The position numbers were made by a program, and so were the translations under genes. 64,000 bases of DNA from Betaproteobacteria bacterium UKL13-2 (lineage in GTDB: Bacteria > Pseudomonadota > Gammaproteobacteria > Burkholderiales > Usitatibacteraceae). Below are positions 47,564-55,586 of the stretch, one piece after another. How positions within the stretch are numbered: the stretch's first letter is position 1; the number at the start of each line of letters is the position of its first letter. Under the pieces are notes generated by a model. The model was given only the letters and a program-made list of their open reading frames with translations. It had not been told where the DNA came from and did not search any database. The stretch lies in assembly GCA_001602455.1 (NCBI GenBank), contig CP012157.1, positions 2,413,733-2,477,732 of the forward strand. Reading direction: 5' to 3'.

Positions 47564-48877
47564 TCAGGCGGCAGCTTGCCAGTTGCGTACGTCGATCTTG
47601 CCGGTGACAGCGGCGGAGATCAGGGCGGTGCGGCGTTCTTGGAGAAGTTCGATGCCGCGCTTTGCTTTTTCGACTAGGGCGTTGAATTGTTCTCTGGATT
47701 TCTTTATTGATTCAACAATCGCCTCTACCTCTTGATCAGGTGGTACGGGAACCGTGATTGCTTTGACAATGTCAGTGTTCAAATTTGGCTGTCCAGAACC
47801 TTGCTTAATTCGCTCCCTTAGATCATCGGTCAGCGTTGACAAGTAGAAGTATGCGAATTCATGGTTTAAGGTTAAGTCTTCAAAGCCAACGACTCCATCG
47901 TTTGCATTGGCATCGATAGAAAGAATTTTTGGCACACCTAGGGTCGCACCGCTATTTGAAAGCAACAGCGTCCCCTTTGAAAAAACCCGACATTGTTCAC
48001 TGCCCTTCTTGGTAAGGAAGGTTTCCGTTTCAGTCAAATAAATGTTGTCGTCCTTGGTAATTTCTGCCACCGTAACCCAAGGCGAATAATCGCCATTGAA
48101 CAAAGCTGGATCGCCAGCTGGTCTCGGTGAGCCACCACGGACTACCATCGAGATGAAGCCAAACTTTCGGATTGCCCAATGCGCGGGCACTTCGCCTAGC
48201 CACTCCACGCCGGAGTCTTTCAACGGGGCGTTGGGGTTGAGGCCTTTGGTGACGGCGTGGCTGATGACGGCTTGGCGCTTTTCCTTGAGCAACTCAATCA
48301 ACCGCTGCTGCTTCTCGATCAAGGCATCAATCTTCGCGGTTTCGTGATCGAGGAAGTCAGCGATTTGCTTCTGTTCGTCCAGTGACGGGCAAAGCATTTG
48401 CAAACGCCGCATTTCTTCAAACTTCATTGATTGCCGCAGACCACCGCCCATGCCGTAGAACACCTTTGTGGTGTCATAGGAATGCAGTAATCGGTAAAGA
48501 TAGCGATCAAGAAATATCTGCTTTGCAGTCAGTTTGAGATAGGCAGAAGTAATGATCCCCTTCTCGCATGCAAGGCCTACTCGAAGACTTCTCTTGTCGT
48601 TTTGCAGGTCAGTCAATCTGAGGATGATGTCGCCAGCCGCCACGAGCTGATAAGTATTGAACGACTCGGGCAGTAGCCCGTGATTATCCTCAACATCTCT
48701 GCGGATGATTCTTCCGTAACTCAGCGACAAGACATTATTTTCAGCGCCGTCATCGTTCTTTAAAACGTCAGTGGACGCCAATGAAAACAGTGGACTCACG
48801 TCCCAAGAGTTCGGAATCGCGCCGACCCACTCAACGCCCGAATCTTTGTACTCCGAATAAGCCTTGTACCGACTCAT
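47564..48877 (-). CDS. hsdS: Type I restriction specificity subunit S
   Basis: Gives the DNA target of the HsdRMS complex. The 437-residue protein has the usual two target-recognition domains. The first opens with KDSGVEWVGAIPNSWDV, the second with KDSGVEWLGEVPAHWAI, and each is followed by a helical spacer (EQKQIADFLDHETAKIDALIEKQQRLIELLKEKRQAVI and the C-terminal EAIVESIKKSREQFNALVEKAKRGIELLQERRTALI). The frame is open. It overlaps yhcG by 4 bases upstream. Confidence 0.95.
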   Translation of the reverse strand: MSRYKAYSEYKDSGVEWVGAIPNSWDVSPLFSLASTDVLKNDDGAENNVLSLSYGRIIRRDVEDNHGLLPESFNTYQLVAAGDIILRLTDLQNDKRSLRVGLACEKGIITSAYLKLTAKQIFLDRYLYRLLHSYDTTKVFYGMGGGLRQSMKFEEMRRLQMLCPSLDEQKQIADFLDHETAKIDALIEKQQRLIELLKEKRQAVISHAVTKGLNPNAPLKDSGVEWLGEVPAHWAIRKFGFISMVVRGGSPRPAGDPALFNGDYSPWVTVAEITKDDNIYLTETETFLTKKGSEQCRVFSKGTLLLSNSGATLGVPKILSIDANANDGVVGFEDLTLNHEFAYFYLSTLTDDLRERIKQGSGQPNLNTDIVKAITVPVPPDQEVEAIVESIKKSREQFNALVEKAKRGIELLQERRTALISAAVTGKIDVRNWQAAA

Positions 48878-49911
48878 TCCGCCTCTCCGTTGCCCACGTT
48901 CGCCAAATAAAACTCATGCAGTTTGGCCTGCAGCAGTTGCTTGTCTGGCAACTGGTTTTGGTACTGGGCAACCAAGGCTGGGGAGAGGCTGCGGCTCAGG
49001 GCGTACTCCACCACTTCGTCGTCTTTGCTGGCGCACAGCAACAGGCCGATGGCGGGGTTTTCGTGGGGCTTTTTGTGGTCGCGGTCCAGCGCTTCGAGGT
49101 AAAAGTTGAGCTGGCCCAGGTGTTCGGGCGAGAAGCGGGTGGTCTTGAGTTCGATGGCGACCAGGCAGTTGAGGCCACGGTGGAAGAACAACAAATCGAG
49201 GGCGAAATCTTGCTTGCCCACTTGCAGCGGGTATTCGCTGCCCACAAACAGAAGTCGCGCCCCAGTTCGAGCAGAAACTGCCGCAGTTGCGCCAGCAGAC
49301 CGCGTTGCAAGTCGCTCTCCAGGTGGGCGGCGGGCAGGTCGAGAAATTCGACCAAGTAGCTGTCCTTGAACACGCTGGCCGCTCGGGGTGAATTTGTGTC
49401 ACCAGTGGTGACACTTTTGCCGGGCTGAGGACGACGCGCTCAAAAAGGGCTGTGTCGTATTGCCGCTCCAGCTCGCGCTAGACCATTTTTCCTGCGCTGC
49501 CATCTTGAGGTAGAACTCGCGCTCTTCCGGGCGCTGGCTGCGGCCGAGGATGATGAGGTTGTGCGTCCAGGGCAATTGTGTCAGCAGTGCTGACACAATT
49601 TGCGGGTCGGGGTAAGCCTCGTAAAACTGCCGCATGCGGAACAGGTTGCGGCGAGTAAAGCCTTTCAGCCCCGGCTGCGTGCTGACCAGGTGCTGGGCCA
49701 GTTGATCAACAACGCCCTCGCCCCATTCGGCGGCTTTGATCTTGGCACTGAGATAGGCGCCCACCTGCCAGTACAGCTCGATCAGCGCGGTGTTGACCGC
49801 CTGATAGGCGCGCTGGCGGGCGCTTTCGATGAGACGGGAGATTTCGTCGAAATCGGGAGCATTCGTGGGTGATGTTGGAGTTGGAGTTGGGGTTGGTGTC
49901 AAATCACTCAT
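48874..49911 (-). pseudogene. YhcG-type PDDEXK nuclease (DUF1016), three frame breaks
   Basis: The N-terminal DUF1016 half reads in one frame from ATG 49911 (ARQRAYQAVNTALIELYWQVGAYLS...RRNLFRMRQFYEAYP...EREFYLKMAAQEKWS). The rest is found by shifting frame near 49479 (RELERQYDTALFERVV), 49374 (VFKDSYLVEFLDLP) and 49250 (FVGSEYPLQVGKQDFALDLLFFHRGLNCLVAIELK, the nuclease motif). Each step fits one missing base, and no other stop or substitution damage is seen. Reconstructed length is about 346 residues, normal for YhcG. Its position between hsdM and hsdS is common. Confidence 0.88.
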
Positions 49912-52247
49912 GAATGCACCTCGCGCAGCAGCGCCATGATTTCAGCACTCACGGCGTCCAGATCGGCGTCAATGGCTTCCAATGGCCGTGGCGGCTGGTA
50001 TGGTAGAAGTGGCGGTTGAACGGGATTCATACCCGACGATGCCGATCTCGCCATCTTTGGCGTCGCGCTTGCTGGCGTCTATCCACGCGTCCGCAACATG
50101 GGGCTGCACTTCGGCGATGAAGTAGGCCTCTACGCTGGCGCTCACGGTGCGGCTGGGGTCTAGCGCCACGTTCTCAAAGTCGCGCAGCTCGCCATCGGCT
50201 TGGTATTCGATGACTTCCTTGTTCACCGCAAACAGGCCATACAGTGGCTGGCTTTGCCTTTGTGAACCTTCTTGATCACCTTTGCGGCGGCGGGGTTCTT
50301 CCAGCTCACGGCATCGGCGATCTGCTTTTGCTCTTTGGCGTCCAGCGCGAATTTGTCACCATGGCCTGCCCGCTTGCTCGCGGCTTTGATGGCGTCGTCA
50401 TAGCCATTGAAGTCATCAAACTGGCGCTGCCGATCTCGCCTTGCAGGGCGCGGGCTTTGAGCAGCACAGTCTTTTGTGCCAGCCAGGTGCTGGCATCAAG
50501 CAGGTCTTTGATCTGCTTTTCTTTGAGGTCGGCAAAGTGGCTTTTGAGATAGGCGCGAATTTCGACGTGGTGCTCGCCTAGCTGGCCGTAGAGCTCGCAA
50601 TCTGCTGCGTCTTGCCAGTGGTCCTGACCATACTCGGAGTAGATCCAATGCATGGCCGCATTCAGGGTGCCGGACTCAAAGCGCAAGCTGGCGATGCGTT
50701 CATCGCTGAACTGCCACGACAAACGCAGTGGCCGTTCGATGGTGATGCGGCGGTAGCCAAACTCGTGCGCGGCAAAAATTTTGCTGGCGAAGGTTTTGAC
50801 GGCTTCGGGCTTGGGGGTGAGCTTGGAGTTGGTGGCTTGGCGGCCACGGTTGCTTTTGACTTCTGCCGGTTTATCGAGCGCCTGCGCTTGGACCACCTCA
50901 AAGTTGCCAAAGCAGCGGGTGATGGTGGCGATGTCGTCATCAATCATCACATGGCGCTTGCTGCCCAGCGATTTGCGCATCTTGCCGCAGAGGTTGACGC
51001 CGTTGATGAGCTGCACCCGGCCTTGCGCTCGGCGGGCTTTTTATTGGAGAGCACCCATACATAAGTGGCAATGCCGGTGTTGTAGAACATGTCGGTGGGC
51101 AGCGCGACGATGGCCTCTAACAGATCGCTTTCCAGAATATGGCGGCGAATTTCGGATTCGCCCGAAGCTGCGCCGCCGGTGAACAGCGGCGAGCCATTCA
51201 AGATGATGCCAATGCGTGAACCGCCTTCCTTCACATCGCGCAGCTTGCTGATGAGGTGGAGCAAAAACAGCAGCGAGCCGTCAGACACACGCGGCAGGCC
51301 AGGGCCAAAGCGGCCATCAAAGCCTTTGAGGGTGTGTTCGTCGGTGATGTCGCCTTCGATCTTTTTCCAGTCCACGCCAAAGGGCGGATTGGAGAGCATG
51401 TAGTCGAACTTGCTGGTGTAGAGGTGGTCGTTGGAGAGCGTGTTGCCGAGCTTGATGTGGCTGACATCCTGCCCCTTGATGAGCATGTCGGCCTTGCAGA
51501 TGGCGTAGCTTCAGGGTTCAGCTCCTGACCAAAGGCACGCATGGCGGCTTGGGGGTTGAGCTCGTGCACATATCCATGCCCGCCGACAGAAAGCCGCCGG
51601 TGCCCGCCGTGGGGTCATAAATGGTGCGGATGATGCCGGGCTTGGTGAGGGCTTCGTCATCTCCATGAACACCAGCGAGGTGGTGAGGCGCACGATGTCG
51701 CGCGGGGTGAAGTGTTCGCCAGCCGTTTCGTTCGAGCTTTCGGCAAACTTGCGAATCAGCTCTTCAAACACCAAGCCCATCTCGTAGTTGGAAACAGCTT
51801 TGGGGTGCAGGTCCATGGTGCGGACTTTTTGCACCACCTTGTAGAGCAGGTTGGCATCGTTCAGCAGGCCAATGAATTCGGCGAACTTGAAGTGGTCAAA
51901 AATCTCGCGGGCGTCTTTGGAAAAGCACTGGATGTACCGCTCCAGATTGGCCTTGATGCCCGACTCGCCCAAGGTGCTCAGGTCCATGGGCGAGGTGTTG
52001 AAAAAGCTTAAGCCCCCGGTTGTACGCAGCAGCAGCTTTTCCTTGGCCTCCTCGGCAATGGCCATCTTCTCCACCTTGGCGGCTTCGGCCAGCACAGCAG
52101 ACTTGCTGCTTTCCAACACACATTCCAGACGGCGCAGCAGGGCAAAAGGCAGGATGACGCGGCCATATTGGCTCTGTTTGAAGTCACCGCGCAGCAGGTC
52201 GGCCAGCGCCCACAGATCGGCGGCAGGTTGTTGGTTTCTTGGGTCAT
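49908..52247 (-). pseudogene. hsdM: Type I modification methylase HsdM, about nine frame breaks
   Basis: Reconstructed from three forward frames: MTQETNNL then [17 protein letters not shown]; a long block through [37 protein letters not shown] (SAM motif I); [14 protein letters not shown] (catalytic NPPF); and a C-terminal block ending LREVHS. Shifts are needed near 52223, 51660, 51571, 51510, 51018, 50424, 50249, 50025 and 50000. Every one is explained by a single missing base, usually in a two- or three-base run. Corrected length would be about 780 residues. The stop overlaps yhcG (ATGA). As it stands no methylase could be made; whether this is decay or sequence error is discussed in the findings. 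Confidence 0.88.
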
Positions 52248-52641
52248 TTTTTACGAACGAGGGGTTGGGGTTTCAACCTGATAGCCCACAAGTATTACAC
52301 GGGGTAGAGGGTGAATTGGCCACCCCATGCGCTGGCCTTTATAGAAACAAAGCCCGATCCGTTGCCGGTTCGGGCTTTGTTTGGGGTGCTTGGTGGCTGG
52401 CTTACTTTTTTGTAGGCGGCAAGTCCGTGCAGCTACGGTGCGCCACTTCTGCCGCCATGCCGCCGCCCAAGATCTTGCCGTAAAAACAAAAATAGGGCAG
52501 ACCCTCATGGCACTACCTTAAGTCTGTCGTCCCGGCGAACAACCACAGGGGTTGTTCACCGGGGAGACAGTTTTCGGAGTCGGTTTAGGGGTTGCACTAA
52601 TTTCCTGAAACCGTCTCCCTAAAAATAAAACCCTATATTCG
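52248..52641. other. Spacer upstream of hsdM
   Basis: About 390 bases without a credible gene. It holds the 13-bp-stem hairpin at 52345-52382. The operon promoter should lie in its left part, but I cannot pick a convincing -35/-10 pair. Confidence 0.45.
52345..52382. terminator. Intrinsic terminator-like hairpin
   Basis: AAACAAAGCCCGA (52345-52357) and TCGGGCTTTGTTT (52370-52382) form a perfect 13-bp stem around a 12-base loop, with A and T runs making it usable in both directions. It lies ~100 bp upstream of hsdM, where it could insulate the island operon. Confidence 0.65.
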
Positions 52642-52679
52642 ACGGGCGTTTTCAGGTTAAATCGCCTGAAAACGCCCGT
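52642..52679 (+). repeat. Dispersed hairpin, copy 2
   Basis: ACGGGCGTTTTCAG (52642-52655) and CTGAAAACGCCCGT (52666-52679) form a perfect 14-bp stem. It precedes element copy C as copy 1 precedes element copy B. Confidence 0.88.
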
Positions 52680-52701
52680 CCCTGCTTGACTTTGATGATG
52701 T

Positions 52702-52835
52702 GGGAACGTCTCGAAACCGTCGCGAGCGGGCGAAGTTCGTGCCGACGGGTTTGGCAAACACGGGTCACGTACCCAGCGTACGGCGAGCACCGCAGGCGCA
52801 AAATTCGCCCACGCAGCAGGTTTGTAGAAGCGCCC
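52702..52835 (+). repeat. Inverted-end element, copy C (134 bp, diverged)
   Basis: Starts GGGAACGTCTCGAAACC and ends with GGTTTGTAGAAGCGCCC; the interior shares GGGTTTGGCAAACACGGG and the CACGTACCCAG core with copy B. It is more decayed than A and B. It begins 13 bp beyond the reconstructed msrA stop. Confidence 0.87.
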
Positions 52836-52847
52836 AATGTCAACGAT

Positions 52848-53512
52848 CTACTGCTTGATCGCCCCGCCACCGCCTCAGCGCCCCATAACTCCCTCAGCCG
52901 TGCGTCGCGGCCGCATCCGTTACGATAGTACTTGTAGCGGATGGGATTTTTTAAGTAGTAATCTTGGTGATAGTCCTCCGCCGGATAAAACGTCGTCGCA
53001 GCGGTAATTTCGGTTACAACGCTCGACTTAAAGGGCTTTGACTTAACCAATGCCGCCTTCGACGCCTCCGCAGCGACCTTCTGTGCGTCATCGTGCGTGA
53101 AAATCCCGGTGCGATACTGCGATCCGACATCGCAGAACTGTTGGTTCTTCACGGTGGGATCGATGTTGCGCCAAAACACGGCGAGCAGGCGCTCATAGCT
53201 GACTTTCTTGGGGTCATAAACTATCTCGATGGCCTCGGTATGGCCGGTGTATCCAGCAGAGACCTCTTTGTACGTCGGGTTCTTTTGTTTGCCGCCGATA
53301 TAGCCGGATGTGGTGGATAACACGCCGTCAATGGCATCAAACGGCGGTTCCATACACCAGAAGCAGCCGCCGGCAAACGTTGCCTTGGCGGTGGCTGCGG
53401 TGGGCGCAGGTGCCGGTTTTGGTTTCTCCAACGCGCTGGCGGGCGCACTGTTCACAACGGCAATGGCGGTAACTGCGGCGGCCATTGCGAAAAGTTTCGT
53501 GACAATTTTCAT
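52848..53512 (-). CDS. msrA: Peptide-methionine (S)-S-oxide reductase, exported
   Basis: Reduces methionine-S-sulfoxide in proteins. A signal peptide (residues 1-28, MKIVTKLFAMAAAVTAIAV then APASA) implies periplasmic action. GGCFWC carries the catalytic Cys, and EAIEIVYDPKKVSYERLLAVFWRNIDPT and DYHQDYYLKNPIRYKYY are family motifs. As written, the frame runs past the normal C-terminus (GRDARLRELWGAEAVAG) into repeat copy C and stops only at 52652. One extra G in the CCCC run at 52862-52865 would give AIKQ and a stop at 52848, a typical MsrA end. I therefore annotate that end and treat the extension as an artefact or recent frameshift. Divergent from phzF. Confidence 0.85.
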
Positions 53513-53620
53513 TCAGACGCTTTCAAGAGAGATCGTTGAGAGAGAGATGTACAGATACGTTCGTGCCGCCCGAATAGATTCAACGGCTAAACTTATAGCC
53601 CATTTTTGTCGCCTATCGTC

Positions 53621-54471
53621 ATGGATAACATGCCTTCCTTTCATTATCGCTTGGTCAATGTATTCGCCGAAACAATCTTCGGCGGCAATCCACTTTGTGT
53701 CTTCGAAGACGGCGCGGCCTCAGTGACCAGCAGATGCAGGCGTTGGCGCTACAGTTCAATCTTTCCGAAACGACATTTGTGCTGCCCTCGGATGTCGCCA
53801 CCGCGCGCGTTCGAATTTTTACACCGACCTTCGAACTGGCCTTCGCCGGCCACCCCACCCTCGGCAGTTCGCATGTTGTGCGGGACTTAACCCGGTGCGG
53901 CGATTCCCTCACCCTCGAAATGAAGGCCGGCGTGATTCCAGTCAGCGCACACGGCGATCGTTGGACGCTAAAGGCGGGGGCAGCGACTTCGCGCGACTGC
54001 GAAAAAAGTAACGCAGAACTTGCCGCGATGTTAGGGTTGAACGCGCTTGATATTCTTCCCGGTGCGCGCTGGCTCAACACCGGCACTGAACAGTTAATTG
54101 TCCCGCTCGCTACGCCCGCTGCGGTTCAGCGGGCGTTACCGAAGCCTGACCTACTCGCCGGCGTTGCCAGTGATATCGGCCGCTCGATGGCCTACGTGTT
54201 TGCCAACAATGGCCAACACAAATTGTTATCGCGCTTTTTCTTTATGAAACACGGCAGCGTCGTCGAAGATCCAGGCACCGGGTCCGCAACGGCAAACCTC
54301 GGCGGTTGGATGATCCATCACGGTCGCACACCTTGTTCATACGCCATCGAACAAGGCGCTCAGGTTGGCCGTCCCTGCCACTTGGGGTTAGATGTACTTG
54401 CCAATGCGGAAATCTTGGTCAGTGGCCGCGTAATTGAAATTGGACAGGGTACGATCCACCTCGCTGCCTGA
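53621..54471 (+). pseudogene. PhzF-family isomerase-like protein with one frame break
   Basis: The start MDNMPSFHYRLVNVFAETIFGGNPLCVFEDGA reads from ATG 53621. The remainder (LSDQQMQALALQFNLSETTFVLPSD, with the family Glu, then the second half PGTGSATANLGGWMIHHG) reads in another frame. The join is at 53713-53719 (GGCGCGGCC), where one more G would unite them into about 283 residues, the normal length. PhzF-like proteins are diaminopimelate-epimerase-fold enzymes; the substrate here is unknown. Error or recent mutation are both possible. Its stop codon is the first bases of the 11-bp array. Confidence 0.83.
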
Positions 54472-54590
54472 AGGCTGCCTGAAGGCTGGCTGAAGGCTGC
54501 CCGAAGGCTGGCTGAAGGCTGCCCGAAGGCTGGCTAAAGGCTGCCCGAAGGCTGGCTAAAGGCTGCCCGAAGGCTGCCCGAAGGCTGGCT
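54470..54590. repeat. 11-bp tandem array, 11 units
   Basis: GAAGGCTGCCC, GAAGGCTGGCT and AAAGGCTGCCC alternate in perfect 11-bp register, giving a partial 22-bp higher-order pattern. It starts at the phzF stop and runs into the 3' end of the convergent membrane-protein gene, supplying its last ~19 codons. Confidence 0.96.
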
Positions 54591-55241
54591 AAATGCGGCG
54601 CTATTGGCGTAGAGGATATGCGCCACGCTTGTCAACAATGCACCGACCAAAAAAGAACCATCAGTTGCCCATGAGTGGAATGACGAACTGGCTACTGGCA
54701 ACGATACTAGGAGAGCGACCGACATCGCAACAAAAATCGCCGCCAATCGCCTCCAAGAATCAGCAGTTAAGATCGGCTTCATTCTCAACCAGCCAAAAAA
54801 ACCTGCAACGTTAAGCAAGGGCAGGGTCGAAAAAAAGATGAGGCAGACCCACATGAAAATGCCTACTTGGTCGGTGTTTCCCTCAACGATGATCTGAGCG
54901 AATCCATCCGAGAAACTGATCAGCTCTGCGATAAGAAATGCCCACATAAACACGGGACGACAAAACGCTTCAACATTTGTCCCACGCGCAACTCGCCGCA
55001 TCACCCAACGCCCGATTAGCCTCACCATCCAAAAAGCGAGAACAGCCATCAACGCTACATAGCCGGTTGCACCAATAGCCGGTAGGTTGGCGAGCCAGTC
55101 CGGCGCCCTGTCCGCACTGATCCTCGAGTAATGAACGAACACCGTTAGCAGCGCGGTTGCGATGGCCAGCGCCTTCCAGCGCGATGAGAGAGGCGGAATG
55201 TTTAGCAGGTCTGACTTGTTCGACTCGGCAGGTATATTCAT
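54534..55241 (-). CDS. Polytopic membrane protein, unknown
   Basis: About 235 residues with five or six hydrophobic segments (WKALAIATALLTVFV, IGATGYVALMAVLAFWMV, VFMWAFLIAELISF, VGIFMWVCLIFFSTLPLL, LAAIFVAMSVALLVSL, LVGALLTSVAHILYA). The final ~20 residues (AAFSQPSGSLRAAFSQPSGSL) are encoded by the 11-bp array, so the ancestral C-terminus was probably near residue 213. I do not recognise the family. It overlaps the small membrane gene upstream by 4 bases (ATGA). Confidence 0.7.
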   Translation of the reverse strand: MNIPAESNKSDLLNIPPLSSRWKALAIATALLTVFVHYSRISADRAPDWLANLPAIGATGYVALMAVLAFWMVRLIGRWVMRRVARGTNVEAFCRPVFMWAFLIAELISFSDGFAQIIVEGNTDQVGIFMWVCLIFFSTLPLLNVAGFFGWLRMKPILTADSWRRLAAIFVAMSVALLVSLPVASSSFHSWATDGSFLVGALLTSVAHILYANSAAFSQPSGSLRAAFSQPSGSL

Positions 55242-55561
55242 TTTGTCTGCACCTGATGATGACTTTGCTCGGAACTAGGTTCACTGGCGGGAAGGCTAAC
55301 GCTCGAAGGCTTCTTCAACAACCTACCCTCGCTGAACGTGTAATTCGCCAGCCCAAAGTGGTTCGCTAGGCTGACGACCAAAAAATACAAGACACCGAAA
55401 ATGGCCAAGCGCCCCGAAGCGTGCAACCAATTGATATCGTCCTGAAACAACTCGCTATTCACGAGGCCCAGTTGGTCTGCCACGAACCTGGAGCATAACG
55501 AGCATGCGACTGCGATGCCAAAATGCTGAAGCCCGCTCAACGGTTCATTGTGTTGTTTCAT
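55238..55561 (-). CDS. Small membrane protein, unknown
   Basis: A 107-residue protein with two hydrophobic stretches (FGIAVACSLCSRFVADQLGLV and LAIFGVLYFLVVSLANHFGLA) and a Ser/Gln-rich tail. Translationally coupled to the gene at 54534-55241, and both are downstream of fadD. No family is recognised; the pair may form one membrane complex, which is inference. Confidence 0.65.
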   Translation of the reverse strand: MKQHNEPLSGLQHFGIAVACSLCSRFVADQLGLVNSELFQDDINWLHASGRLAIFGVLYFLVVSLANHFGLANYTFSEGRLLKKPSSVSLPASEPSSEQSHHQVQTK

Positions 55562-55586
55562 TCTGGAAGGTGGGAATTCTCGTTTT

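Larger units (their letters stand above)
37679..52835. other. Accessory (defence-like) island bounded by direct composite repeats
   Basis: At each edge lies the same unit in the same orientation: a 38-bp hairpin, a spacer containing TTTGACTTTGATGA, and the 134-146 bp inverted-end element (37679-37884 and 52642-52835). Between them are an IS30 remnant, a DUF2130 gene, a 1266-residue unknown protein, helicase and ORF6N stubs, and a type I restriction operon, all except the IS remnant on the minus strand. No integrase or tRNA is present, so mobility by recombination between the repeats is inference. Confidence 0.6.

Noticed and set aside
44975-47677. A 900-codon open frame on the plus strand opposite hsdR
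   Set aside because: It is the codon-bias shadow of hsdR: rich in His, Leu, Val and Arg with no domain, no RBS and no similarity, while hsdR has all motifs.
49908-52247. Programmed frameshifting to make HsdM
   Set aside because: Nine independent shifts at sites with no common slippery motif or structure are not plausible as programmed events.
52652-52847. C-terminal extension of MsrA as genuine protein
   Set aside because: It lies wholly in or beside repeat copy C, and one restored base gives a normal MsrA end.
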